Positions 35,205-45,641 of a stretch of DNA of 64,000 nucleotides are shown here, one piece after another (the first letter of the stretch is position 1; each line of letters begins with the position of its first letter). The stretch is from Corinectria fuckeliana (lineage: Eukaryota > Ascomycota > Sordariomycetes > Hypocreales > Nectriaceae): NCBI GenBank assembly GCA_019137255.1, contig WPDH01000101.1:124001-188000 (forward strand), in the 5' to 3' direction. The notes beneath the pieces were generated by a model. It was not told the origin of the DNA and did no database searches. It worked only from the letters and a program-made list of their open reading frames with translations. A program made the position numbers and the translations under genes.

Positions 35205-35877
35205 GTTGGAGAATTTCCAACCCGGGAGGCTCTGATCCGAATCACAGTCGTGGTGTGCGAGATGAAGGCGGAAGAAGTCGACCACTGTTTGTGTAAGAGC
35301 ACGATAAAGAAGGTAGTCCTGCGCAAAATAAAGCTGGGTATCTTGTATAAAGACGAGAAGACTGCTGGTAAACTTGGAGTAGCCGCTATATTCCTCGTCG
35401 CGATGACCCAACCCTTTATACCACAATATCGCGTTCCGATGTGCGTCCACTTGTCGTATATGCCAACATCATCTCGCATTCAAATCTCCATCCCTAAACT
35501 CCGCCAACTGAGTGGTCGCACCGCGACGCCTCAGCCCTGCTGAGAGTACGTATCCACGTCTAAGCCTCCGCTCCAGCCATCCAGAGGCCAATCCTGCTGC
35601 AGAGTCTCCGCGCTTACTGTATTTCTGCGTGAGGCTATGCCTATTTCGATGGAACGACAGGGACAAGTGAGATGATCTTTAGCTGGATATAGCCTAGCGG
35701 GTGCGAACCCGCGGACCGCACATCTTCCTTCCGAGTATTCGGCTTCGGGTTCACAAGCCTTCGCGCTCTGCTTCTTATAACTGGCCATCAGTTATCAAGT
35801 CAACCTCCGCCCGCCCATCTCCTTTGTTTCTCCTGCTTGTTCCAGTGTTTCTTCCCGAACCCGCGGGTCCGGCTGAA
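35205..35877. promoter_or_regulatory. Shared divergent promoter region
   Basis: About 670 bases separate the divergent starts of the RTA1 gene (35204) and the zinc-cluster factor (35878). It contains a GC-rich perfect hairpin (gcgggtgcgaacccgc at about 35698-35713), which also offers CGG-type half sites that fungal zinc clusters tend to bind. Co-regulation is inferred from arrangement, not shown. Confidence 0.35.
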
Positions 35878-37250
35878 ATGTCATCCCGCCGTACGCACAC
35901 GAAATCCCGAACGGGCTGTGCAAATTGCAAGCGCCGCAAAGTCAAGGTATGCTCGTACAAGCCAGCGCGGCAACGTCTGTGGATCGTGGGTTAACACCAA
36001 GGGTAGTGCGATGAAGCTCATCCAGTTTGTTTCAATTGTGACAGGAGCGGCGTCTCTTGCAGCCTCTCACTCTCACCCCGGACTGCCGCGGAACCAACAA
36101 CCGGACGGTCCAGGACCTCTGCTGTAGCGTCGGAGCAGACTCCCCCGACTCCAGAATCAAGCTGCATCAATAGTAGTGCTTCTCCGGTGGATCCTTTCGG
36201 TCTCGCCATCTCACCCGGTTCTGATCAGCTTCTCCCGTGCCCGCCCCAGGAGCTTTGGAGCCGAGATCTCGAATTGCTGCACCACTGGTGTACTGTCACA
36301 TCTCATACCTTGGGGATCCGGGAAGACAGCAAACAGGTTTGGCGTGAGGTTGTCCCCCGAGAGGGTTACGAAAACTCCTTTGTCTTACATGGCGTCTTGT
36401 CCATGGCTGCTATTCATAAAGCGCATTTGATCCCCACTCAACAGAAGATTTATCTGGCTTTGTCTGATTATCATCAAACTATTGGGTCGGAGAGCTTTCG
36501 CCCCAAGTTGCACGACATCCACGACGACAATTGGACTCCATTATTCAGTTTCGCTAGCTTGCTCGTGCTCCATATGTTATCGCGACCTGCCCGATCGGCG
36601 AGCCAGGGATTGGAAGACCCTATAACCAATGTCCTCGAGCTGATTGGTCTCCTCCGAGGTATTCGAGCAACCGTGGCTCCCATCATTCCACGCGTGTACA
36701 GGTCAAATCTTGCGCCCATGGTTTATGGAGTTTGGCCTGCGGAAGACCAGACGACCCGGAAGAGGTGAGGTTACCAGGGGGTGATTTCGTGAACACCAGC
36801 GCTGACGACGTTGTCAGCATTCCCTCGCTCGAGTATTGTCCTTTGCCAACAGACACCTTTGAAGCCCTCTGGGCACTCCGTGCCTTTCAGAAGTCCGAAC
36901 TTCCATCAGCCAGTGATGAGCATTATGCGAAAACTATCGAGAGCCTCGAGAATTCAGCAAGGGCGATTGCCAGTGTGGGAGTCCATGCTGAAGTTGGAAC
37001 GATCCTGTCCTGGCCGTATGGACTTCATGATAGTATTTTAGTTGACATACAGACCCGAAAGCCACATGCACTGTTGTTGCTGGCGTATACCGCTGTGTAT
37101 TTTGCTGCCATGGAGAAGTCTTTTTGGATGGTCAGGGGCTGGGGGAAGGGGCTATTGGGAGAAGTTGAGCGTTTGCTGCATGGGCAACCCAGGTTTGTGG
37201 AGTTTCTCAAATGGCCCAGAAAGCAGCTGGTAGAACTGTATGATCTGTAA
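35878..37250 (+). CDS. Zn2Cys6 transcription factor
   Basis: Three exons (35878-35946, 36007-36764, 36818-37250) give 419 residues. The first intron splits the zinc cluster at KVK, a very common position, and the second (GTGAGG...CTGACGACGTTGTCAG) removes the stop seen in the genomic frame. The cluster spans residues 14-41 with spacing C-x2-C-x6-C-x6-C-x2-C-x6-C (GCANCKRRKVK, CDEAHPVCFNCDRSGVSC). The rest, with ELLHHWCTVTSHTLG and a C-terminal helical region, fits the UPC2-like short C6 regulators. It should act in the nucleus on CGG-containing sites. The divergent RTA1 gene is its most obvious candidate target, by position only. Confidence 0.85.
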
Positions 37251-37639
37251 TGAGCGGACAGTTTGAGCTTACCCCACGTACGAACTCGAAGATCAAGAGG
37301 GACCGTCCAACCCTCTTACAGCCGCGAGAACGCTTGGTGCGTGGAAGTTGAGTTTCTCGTTACCCAGTCCTGACAAATAAGAGATATTAATGAAGAAAAA
37401 TCTTATGATCCTGTTGATTAACTACGACTTAACCCTAACTTGGCATCACCGATGGGAACTCCCGACTGGTCTCCGACGTTGCCAAAGATAACCGAATCTC
37501 TACGCTGCAGCATTTTGCAGTCGGTCATGACACGAGCACCGGAGACGTAGACGTTCTTAGCCTCGCTGCAGATCAGAGGGTTTTGTTCAGGAGTCGATTG
37601 TACAAGCTTGAATCGACCGGCGTTACATAGCCAAGGTGT
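37251..37639. other. Intergenic, no gene recognised
   Basis: About 390 bases, possibly including the eroded 5' part of the HNH relic. Nothing is definite. Confidence 0.4.
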
Positions 37640-38175
37640 TTGTGTCGACGGCTGAAGAGTGTTGTCGTGCCGCTCGTCGTTTTCCTCCACCCTGGCTACA
37701 CAGATAACGACAACTTCCTTCCAAAACTTCCAGCTTTTGACTCTGGCGGCATCCACCACGAAACTGCGCGTATAGCTTGTGCGATTCTCGCCAACTGTCG
37801 TTGGGATGGCTTCCTATCCTCGGCTCAAAACGGGACGCCATTATCGGCTGGCCCTGACGACGTGCTTCCACCGGTCGATATTACCTGTTGTACCCAACTT
37901 TGATCACTTCGTCTGCCCCGATCCTGTCTGGCACGGGCGACGACGCCGTTTGCCGCGATGGAACCTGTCGAATTACCGCTTCATCCCTCCAGAACGAGAC
38001 AGCGCATATCTTTCCCTCGGCGCACGGCGACTGGTGGCAACGCAACAGGATGCCATCTTATACGGGCAACGCAGAACGGGGTCTTGACCGATCCGCCAAG
38101 AATACAATCCTACTACGCCGTGACCTACATAAGATGTGGGACGACAATAAATTTGCCATTGTGCCTCGGAATTAG
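37640..38175 (+). pseudogene. HNH-nuclease-like fungal protein, frameshifted relic
   Basis: Three frames must be combined to read a familiar fungal HNH-type protein: GGIHHETARIACAILANCRW with GPDDVLPPVD, then VVPNFDHFVCPDPVWHG, then CRITASSLQNETAHIFPSAH, GDWWQRNRMP and NTILLRRDLHKMWDDNKFAI, ending VPRN-stop at 38173-38175. The last block is the histidine-containing part with the LRRDLHKMWD helix that closes the HNH fold. Frame changes near 37880-37950 make it non-functional. Fungal proteins with this domain are numerous and of unknown role. Confidence 0.65.
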
Positions 38176-39697
38176 CGTTGGGGATGCGAGCGCCAGTGTG
38201 TGTGTGCTGGGGTTTTAAATACAGTTAGGATCGTGATCACTACTGGCCTTTCCTCAGGGATTTGCTTCTTGCTGTCTGGATGAAGTTGCCTTGTATATTG
38301 GCTGTATTCGACTCATTGCTCGTCCTTCGCATCCCCGCTGCTTGCGACTGAGTGACTCCAACAGACCAACTGGGTCCTCCCTAGTTTCAACCCCGAGGGG
38401 GATGTTGAGATGCAGGAAACTTCATGATGGATTGGTTAATTGAAGGTTCAAGAACTTACTTCGTGAATAGGCAAGGCCGAGCTATATGAGGAGGCTGGCG
38501 CACCCAGCAAAGTTGCAGTAAATAGCCTATTGGGATTCTCATCCAACCCCAGTAATCGCCACCCTCTTCCCAGTTGTAGGCAATTGCCTTGATAACAAAT
38601 TCGCCCTGCTACGAATATCTTTTAACAATTGGTCTATTCGAACCGAAGATAAAAGGGAGATTGCAGCCAACAAAGTCTGTCAGAAAGGGAGGAGAATCAT
38701 CAGCATTAGAAATGATTTTCAGAGTCAAGATTGCCGATTTATTGAGTGTGCCCCTTTTATTAGACTGACTTTAATCTCGTGGTCTTTACTGTGTTGAAAT
38801 CCCTACTATTTTAGCAGACTTTCGCCTTACCCTTGAAGAAGCTAGAAGATAGTTCAAGTCCCCGCCATGATGGCAACCCACAATCAGGAAGCCGGGTGTT
38901 TCTCCTTTATCGTCAGCTCAGGGTAGACCACACCAACACATTTAGAGACCACAGTGGGGCGTTGCGAAAGTTTCTATTGCAGGGACAGCTGGCTCCTACT
39001 TCAAGGTCCATTGACAGCTCGAAACCTTGTAGAAGGAGTCTTCAGACACCACAGACAAGTAGAACTGCGGCTCAAATGAAGGAAGCCACACGGGCAGGGG
39101 TTGCCGTCTCAGCTAATATAAGTCGATATGCTTGATCTAGGGGCGGTTGGGACTGTGACAGCGGGAGACTAGGTGTATTGCGGCTCCCTCCTGTGCGTGA
39201 GATGATGCTTTCGTTTCTAGCAGCTAGAAATTAGCTGAGGTAAGAAGACATCAATGAGTGTTCATGAAAGAGGACGTAGAATCAGCTTAGGTGGCTGGGT
39301 ACTTTGTTGGTGACCGTAATAGTAGCCGCAGTTGGATTTGAGCCGCGAACATGGCATTAGGTGGTTGTGACAGTGAATCCAGGCGGCAGGTTGCCTTAGT
39401 GTTTCAGTAACGGCGTAGGTGATATCCTTCAAGCCAGTCTGACAGATCCCTAGGATGACGGTGGAATCTCTCCTACGATGCCGTTCTTGTGGACGGCGAT
39501 CCTACGTATTGCTGCCCGTTCCATCAAGGGTGAGTGAGTTGCTTGATGGTAAGCGACTCGTCCTGATATAAACCTCTCACGTCTGACATGTCACTCCAAG
39601 ATATACACCATACGCTGCACTTTGAGACTTGAGAGATGTCTTGGCCACAACCTCCATGTTGGCTATGGTCAGGGCTGAATCAATAGCGAGGCAATTG
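38176..39697. other. Gene-poor interval
   Basis: About 1.5 kb. A 100-codon plus frame at 38833-39135 has no domain and ordinary composition. Nothing else was seen. Confidence 0.45.
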
Positions 39698-40897
39698 TCA
39701 ACTTTCCGAAATGGAAAGCGAATAATTCTTATTCAAGAGATTGGCAGTCGCACGATCTGTGACCTTTTGAACGATATCATCTTCAACCTCACTATCTAGT
39801 CCATTCCGGAGCAGAGAATCTACTCGGTCTGTCAGCTCATCCAGTTCGCTCTGGACTTCGAGCACAGCAGCGTCGTTGCTCTGCAAACCGTCGGAAGCCA
39901 GTTCGCAGTTGGCACGCAAGGCATCTACTTCTTCGCCGAGTAGTTTGTTCTCCGCCTCAAGCTCCCCCACTCGCTTCACCAGCGTCCCCAGCTCCTCCGC
40001 TTCAACCCGCTGGCCTTGCTTCGCCAGCTTATCCATCTCAAGTTGCGCAACTCGCTGTACCAGCATTTGCATCTCCTGATACATCTTGCCTACCAAAACC
40101 CAGCTCAAGTCGGGATGGTTGGCCACCATGTCTGGACTGCTCGAGCCGCCCAGCCGGCGTCTCTTCTTGCCGTCGCACTCGGGGGGTAGCGGAAACTCGG
40201 ACTTGTCGAGCGATGTAGGTTCGGTCGCCTTGTGAGGGGAGGAGTCGAGCTCGTCATACGGCGGAGGCTGGTTGTTCGGGTTGTTTTGAAGTAGAGACAG
40301 GTCGTCTATGAGTTTCCCGCCGCTGCCTCGATAGAGGGAAGCTAAAGTATTGGGGAAATCGACATCGAATGGCTTGAGGGTGGAATGACGGAAAGCTTCG
40401 TGAAAAGCCTTCAATTTGATGGAAGGAAGGGCTTTGTCCGATACGTAAATGTCGAGAGCTGTAACTCTAGCGAGCGAGCAAAGAGTGCTGCAAACGTCGG
40501 CTGAACGCCGCTTTCTGGGCTGGACTGGCTCTACTGCTGCGATCGGAGCGACAAGACGGAGAGGTTGGCAAAGGTCGAATCGCAGGCGAATCAGGTTGGA
40601 GTTGAGCTTTTGTCGAACAGGTTCTGGCGGGATGGAATAGGCCTCGAAGGAGAATGAGGCAATGGCGCTGGGAGTGATGAGGCCGAGGATGGACGTGTAA
40701 GAATCGATACCTTTCAGCCTAACGGGGCAGTGAATTGTGAGAGATGCCGAGGAGGTCAGACTATCGAATCGGTACTCAAACAACAAATCGTGTGTTGTAG
40801 GGTCGGCTTCAGTGAGACATTGTGTTGCATTGCCGCACTCCCATACGACACAAGCAGGCGTCGTAACGTCGATGTCGAGAGATGGTGATGTCGCCAT
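39698..40897 (-). CDS. Hypothetical protein with C-terminal coiled coil
   Basis: The ORF is open up to 41023, but I place the start at the ATG at 40897 (399 residues), where the sequence becomes protein-like (MATSPSLDIDVTTPACVVWE); the codons above it are probably leader. The N-terminal 150 residues form a predicted beta-rich domain. A Pro/Ser-rich linker with a basic KKRRR stretch (possible nuclear signal) follows, and then a long heptad-rich region (MLVQRVAQLEMDKLAKQ, LVKRVGELEAENKLLGEE, LDELTDRVDSLL). Similar architecture is seen in uncharacterised fungal proteins. No catalytic motif is visible. A three-copy repeat lies in its upstream region. Confidence 0.7.
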   Translation of the reverse strand: MATSPSLDIDVTTPACVVWECGNATQCLTEADPTTHDLLFEYRFDSLTSSASLTIHCPVRLKGIDSYTSILGLITPSAIASFSFEAYSIPPEPVRQKLNSNLIRLRFDLCQPLRLVAPIAAVEPVQPRKRRSADVCSTLCSLARVTALDIYVSDKALPSIKLKAFHEAFRHSTLKPFDVDFPNTLASLYRGSGGKLIDDLSLLQNNPNNQPPPYDELDSSPHKATEPTSLDKSEFPLPPECDGKKRRRLGGSSSPDMVANHPDLSWVLVGKMYQEMQMLVQRVAQLEMDKLAKQGQRVEAEELGTLVKRVGELEAENKLLGEEVDALRANCELASDGLQSNDAAVLEVQSELDELTDRVDSLLRNGLDSEVEDDIVQKVTDRATANLLNKNYSLSISES

Positions 40898-41029
40898 TTT
40901 GCCGTCTAGATACCTCGTGACCAACGTGCCTGCTGGAGTGAGCGTACAAGAGGATTCAGAACGAACGTACCAGAATCGACAAAGGTCGCAAACCACGAGC
41001 CGCAGAGGAGCGACTTCAGACAAGCAACT

Positions 41030-41585
41030 CGTATGACCTCCAGAAAACCTGCAAGGCCACGCGAGTCCTTTCCCCCAGTCCCAGGTCTTCCAAAGAAGGA
41101 GTCACCTCGTTCGATGGGTAGAAGCCGGAAAGCTGACTGGGGGCGAAGAAGCTCGAAGCAGCACGTGGTCTGATGTCGGAAGCAAGAGGGAAGAAAGGCG
41201 AGGCGGTGGGTGGGTAAAGCGATGGTCGGGCAAAGCGATGGTCGAGCGAAGTTCGCAGACAGGCAACCTCCCCTGACCTCGACAAAAACCTCCAAGGCCG
41301 AGCAGGTCCCTTCCCCAGGCCCCAGGTCTTCCAGCGAAGGCGTAAACGCGTTCGATGGGTAGAAACCGGAGAGATGGCCCAGAGCGCGAAGCTCGCAAGG
41401 AATCGCGGGTTGATGTGACGGGCCAAAGCACCGCACGGCAAAAGGATCCGAGCGTCGCAGACAGGCAACCTACCTGGCCTCGAGAAAAACCTCCAAGGCC
41501 GAGCAGGTCCCTTCTCTTGACCCCAGGTCTTCCAAAGAGGGAGTGTGGACTCGCTCAGTGGGTAGAAACCGGCAGCTGGTAAGAG
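41030..41585. repeat. Three imperfect copies of a 200-240 bp tandem repeat
   Basis: A block containing aacctccaaggccgagcagg, ccaggtcttcca and gatgggtagaaaccgg recurs with anchors at about 41046, 41287 and 41488, giving periods of 241 and 201 bp. Copies two and three are closest to each other. The array lies about 130-690 bp upstream of the ATG at 40897. The minus strand has an open frame of 255 codons across it (41783-41016), but the three copies are not all read in the same frame, so it is unlikely to encode a repeat protein. Confidence 0.65.
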
Positions 41586-42074
41586 CGCGACGTTGGCAAG
41601 GACTTTTGACGGCGGCGACGATGACAGGCGATGAAGTCGGTGAGGGCGACGGCGGTCGTGATGGCGTTCGTGATGTCGGTGGTGATGATGTTTGGTACTG
41701 ATGCTGATGGGTGAAGGTGAGTTTGAAGGACGGTGGGGTTCAAGGGTTCTTGGTGGCGCAGAATCACGTGATCGCATAGTCACGTGACTTACTCACTTTG
41801 CACGCCTTGACGCCCTAGCCACAGTCTGCAACAGCAAACGCCACAAGCTGGGTGTTCCAGCCACACTCACACTTGACGTCAAACAACAGCATCAAAAGGT
41901 ACAGACAAATCGAAGCCTAAAATCAAGACATTGTTCTTTATTGTGCTAGCGGCAGCGGCAGCGGCAGTGGTTGCACCTTGATACAAGCGGGAATACGGAT
42001 ACGCGTTAATTTTCTTCTCAACGCCTAAACAGCACATGTCGATGGGTTCCAAAGTGCTAGCCTTACTATCCACA
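41586..42074. other. Intergenic, no gene recognised
   Basis: About 490 bases, including a short ggcagc repeat near 41950-41970. No gene was found. Confidence 0.45.
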
Positions 42075-42556
42075 ATGAAAGCATGGAGATTTCACACTGC
42101 CAACAGCGGAGCCGAGAAGCACATGAGACTCGAGACGTTATCTCTTCCCAGCCAGCCGCTTCCACCAAATTCATCCCCCATCAGAGTCCAGGTTGTCGGT
42201 CTGAACCCCGTCGACATCAAATTTGCCGAGACCTCCTACATTAGCCACGTTTTGCATCCCACCGCTCCTACTGTCAAAGAGCATAGGTCGCAGAATGGAA
42301 AAGAACCGTTCAGCGTTTTCATCAACGGTGGTCCAGGTGGGACAGGGACATTCCAAATCCAGTCGCAAAGGCACTCGGATGTTCCTGGCTATGAAGGCAA
42401 GTCGAGAGGATTCTTCACTGGATGCAGGATGAAAAGATTCGAATATTGATTGAAGCAGAGTTTGGGTTTCATGACGTCCCGAGCGAGTATAGGAGGCAGA
42501 GAACTAGAGGGACGAGGGGCAAGATTATTATCCATGTCCTGAAAGAAAAGGTATAA
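42075..42556 (+). pseudogene. Zinc-type/quinone-oxidoreductase-like dehydrogenase relic with internal deletion
   Basis: The ATG at 42075 opens the GroES-like N-terminus of a medium-chain dehydrogenase (MKAWRFHTANSGAEKHMRLE, VVGLNPVDIKFAE). After HPTAP the sequence jumps to the nucleotide-binding motif SVFINGGPGGTGTFQIQ with most of the intervening domain missing. It then moves, in another frame, to the extreme C-terminus (IEAEFGFHDVPSEYRRQRT, RGKIIIHV), ending TAA at 42554-42556. About 200 residues of a normal protein of about 340 are gone. This is an internally deleted, frameshifted copy. Confidence 0.6.
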
Positions 42557-42859
42557 TGTGTTATTAAGATCTACGTAGAATTGCACGAATATTATAGAAT
42601 AGAGCTGAAGTGTCACATAAAGCCGCGCCTTCGAGTTATGCGCAAATTGCTATCAAAAGGGTATCTATCGCTAGTCTCATACCGCCGCCTGTAGTTCAGT
42701 CTTTTCATTACTCCCTCAGCCTTGAATGTAGACAGAGCCACCACCGATCGCATCTCGTTATCTAACTCCTGTAATAAGTCCCCAAAAAGTGGACTTCAAG
42801 TCAATACTCACGCAATCAAAGACCTTTGCTATGAACATCAGATCATAGTTTCAAGCCCA
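42557..42859. other. Short intergenic stretch
   Basis: About 300 bases between convergent loci. No feature is supportable. Confidence 0.5.
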
Positions 42860-43798
42860 TCAGTTGTGCGCCGGTAGCTCAGCTCGCACGGTATAGCCCT
42901 GATACTGGTGTCCATCTAATTCCTGTGGATCTTGAGGCTCCTTTGGTGCGTAGTGAGACTGCCAAGCTCCCTCCATCGGTGGCGGCTCATGGTAGGTAGG
43001 GGGCAGTTGCTTGTTCTGTTTGGCGGTCCTTTCGTTCTTGTGCGTCTTCCACAGAAGGTATACCACCGCCGTAATGACGATTACCCCGACGCCAATACCG
43101 GCCCCAATCCCTGCTTTAGCTCCAGTCGAGAGTCCCGAAGGTGTCCCGGACGACCCTGAGGTGTCCAGTGCCGAATCGGTTGGTGCAGACGTCTCGCTTG
43201 TGGTCGTGCCGTGGGTGGATGTGGCAGTCGTGGTTGATGATGTACTGATCGTCGTGGCTGTTGCGGATGTAGACGTGGGTTTGTCGGTGAACATTGTGCC
43301 AACAACGGCGTATTGGGCTGCATCTCAGTCCCATGTCGCCCAGGTATCTGGCTCAGATGGAAGCACGTTGAACCTCCCCACGCCACTGTTGCAGCAGTTG
43401 GCCGTGTGGTCGCAGCAGTACGATGTATCACTGTTTGTGACATTTGAGCAGGATATCAAGTCGGTTCCTCCTGTATCCGCGCCTTCGTCACGTCAGCACA
43501 ATCAGCGATACTACCAATAGACTCGTAACCTACTGAGACAAAACATTGCACACTCCGGCGATGTCCAATTCTCATCTGTACAGGATCCCCGTACCGTGTT
43601 CCCGTTGGCCCCCAGGCACAGCTTGTTCGATAGGCAGACGGAACCGAAGCCTCCCCCACAACAGACGCTCTCGTCCGCCTCCGGATCGCAAGGGAAGTCC
43701 TCGGACTCGTCTCCATTAGGGTAGTAGCAGTGGCTGGCGGCAAAGCATGTCTGCAAGGAATAGAGGAAAAGGAAGACGGCGATAAGCTTAGCCATCAT
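42860..43798 (-). pseudogene. Cysteine-rich single-pass surface protein with one premature TGA
   Basis: Exon 1 (43798-43534) encodes a signal peptide (LIAVFLFLYSLQTCFA) and a cysteine-rich segment (CCGGGFGSVCLSNKLCLG). A GTAGGT...ACAG intron leads to exon 2 (43470-42860), which continues the cysteine pattern (SYCCDHTANCCNSGVG). It then has a Ser/Thr-rich stalk, a membrane span (AGIGAGIGVGVIVITAVVYL) and a cytoplasmic tail with PPTYHEPPP, for 291 codons in total. A single TGA at 43325-43327, after DTWATWD, interrupts the frame at codon 137. The layout is that of fungal Mid2/WSC-like surface proteins. If translated, only a secreted cysteine-rich stub would be made. The simplest reading is a recent nonsense mutation. 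Confidence 0.65.
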
Positions 43799-44273
43799 GG
43801 CAAACGGACCGCGCAGCGTCTTGACCAAAAGGACATGTGAAGCATGGAGGAGAGAAACTGGAAATATGGGAAGAAGATTTCGCAGAAGGCGGGGCGGGAA
43901 AGCCTGCCTGGCATGTTGGCCGTACTTACGTTGCTGCATTGGGCGGCGGGCTTTCTGGACTTCGTCAAGCAGGGGACTCGATTCGCTTCGCGTAACACGT
44001 TAGATCATCTGGTCGAGCTATCACTGCAAGAAGCCGCGCGGGTAATACTTATTTCTACGACGGAGGACAGCACGCAGCCTGGCCTAGTCCAGCAAACGCC
44101 CTCTTCTATGGAAGCATACTCGACCATCGCTTCAGTTTGTGGACTTCTTTTTCACTTCATTTTGTGACCTGTGTCTTCAAGCATCGACGACAATTCAGAG
44201 AAGGCAACCGGACGTGCGGACCACTACGGTGCACCATGCTGGTTGACATCCTTGGTGCATCTTTCGGTCTGCT
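43799..44273. other. Intergenic, no gene recognised
   Basis: About 470 bases between divergent loci. It acts as upstream sequence for both neighbours; no specific site was identified. Confidence 0.45.
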
Positions 44274-44343
44274 GGTTGCTGGTTGCTGGTTGCTGGTTGC
44301 TGGTTGCTGGTTGCTGGTTGCTGGTTGATGGTTGTTGGTTGTT
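44274..44343 (+). repeat. 7-bp minisatellite, ten copies
   Basis: Seven perfect copies of ggttgct (44274-44322) are followed by ggttgat and two ggttgtt copies ending at 44343. The array lies about 175 bp upstream of the GT32 start codon and probably in its promoter or leader. Confidence 0.85.
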
Positions 44344-44518
44344 AGTGGATTTGAGCTATTCAACCTTGTTACAATCGCGACGTCTGACTGGTGTGTTGGT
44401 CGGTGTTGTCTCCAAGACTCTCCACACCACCCTCTTGAGCTCGGCTGGGGCTGCGGATCCGTCCGCGGCGGTAAACCCGTGTCGACTATCTAGGTCTAAT
44501 GGCCACAAGACGCTGAAA

Positions 44519-45641
44519 ATGGACCAAGGCGCCCCGCTACTCTGTCATAATTTCGAGAGCGTAGATTCATACGATTCCGTCTCCCGTCCCGTCGCATCCC
44601 GAGTTTCCAGCTCTCTCAAACCACACAGCTCGGCAGCCATGTTGTCCGGATCAATGCAGAGGAAATACACTTATGCTCTGCTGGCGGGCGTCGCCATCGT
44701 CCTGCTTTTACCTGGCAACTACTACGCGTACACCAACCAACCCAGCTGTCAGTTTCGGACCCGCGCTCATCTTGGATTTGGAAGCTCGGAAGCTAACCTG
44801 CGATACAGCGAGCACCTTTGAGCCACCAGCCCCAACGTCTCCCGCCGTACAGAAGCATGAGCCTTTCCCTTCAAAGATCTGGCAGAGCTGGAAGGACGAT
44901 TCCGAGGACCCGACGGATCGGACCATCGGCTTTCCCCATCAATGGCGTGTTGCCAATCTAGATTGGCGTTACGAGCGCATCACCGACGCGAATAACAATG
45001 CTTATGTTCGTGACCACTTTGATGCACCCATCCCCGACGTATTCACGAGCCTCCAGGACCCAATTCTAAAAGCCGACTTCTTGAGGTACCTGATACTATT
45101 ACGTGAAGGCGGCGTATGGGCAGACATCGACGTCTATCCCCACCAGCCTATCTCGAAATGGGTCCCTAAGCAGTACCAAGATTCTGTGAATTTGGTCATC
45201 GGTATTGGGAATGACCACCATAAACAGCCCATTTGGCCCGGCTCCCCGTACTCCGTCCAGCTATGTCAGTACACAGTGTTAGCCAAGCCGAATCACCAAG
45301 CCATCAGAACAGTTGTTGAACAGGTAGCCCATGGTCTCAAACAGCTACTTGCCTCTAAGGAGCCCGGGGAGGCCGTTTTCTTCGAGGATGTCATGGCCAC
45401 TACCGGACCTTTCGCCTTCACTAAGATCATGATGGACTATTTCCAAGAGATGACGGGCGTAGAGCATACTGGTGATGAACTAGACAGGCTTGACGAGCCT
45501 CAGTTGATTGGCGATGTCTTGGTTCTACCTAAGGATAGCTTTGGATGGCTACCGCATGAGAAAACGCATGAGAAAGGAGACCCAACTGTTCTCGTTGAGC
45601 ATCTGTTTATCGGATCATGGCGAGATGGCCACCCTGGTTGA
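44519..45641 (+). CDS. OCH1-like glycosyltransferase (GT32, DXD sugar-binding region)
   Basis: Two exons (44519-44747 and 44809-45641) with a GTCAGT...ATACAG intron give 353 residues. A cytosolic N-terminus is followed by a signal anchor (YALLAGVAIVLLLPGNYYAY, about residues 52-71), as in Golgi mannosyltransferases. The GT32 core reads PSKIWQSWKDD, ADFLRYLILLREGGVWADID (DXD at about 182-184) and the late TGPFAFTK. The C-terminal HLFIGSWRDG is typical of the OCH1 group, which adds alpha-1,6-mannose to N-glycans or other secreted glycans. Fungi carry many paralogues, so the exact linkage is uncertain. A longer in-frame upstream ORF (from 44171) crosses the minisatellite and is rejected as leader. 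Confidence 0.85.

Noticed and set aside
35205..35450. 82-residue N-terminal extension of the RTA1 protein
   Set aside because: RTA1 proteins start close to the first helix, and the extension has no conserved feature.
35690..35720. Possible tRNA T-arm (gggtgcgaaccc)
   Set aside because: The loop is too short for a T-arm, and no acceptor stem, D-arm or anticodon arm fits around it; treated as a simple hairpin.
38833..39135. 100-codon plus frame as a gene
   Set aside because: No signal, domain, codon bias or promoter supports it.
41016..41783. 255-codon frame as a repeat protein
   Set aside because: It crosses the tandem repeat, but the copies fall in different frames, and the sequence has no start context or conserved fold.
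44274..44343. Telomere-like repeat
   Set aside because: The unit is ggttgct, not ttaggg, and the array is internal and short.
44171..44518. N-terminal extension of the OCH1-like protein through the minisatellite
   Set aside because: It would place ten copies of a 7-bp repeat in the coding region ahead of a normal signal anchor; the ATG at 44519 gives a standard N-terminus.
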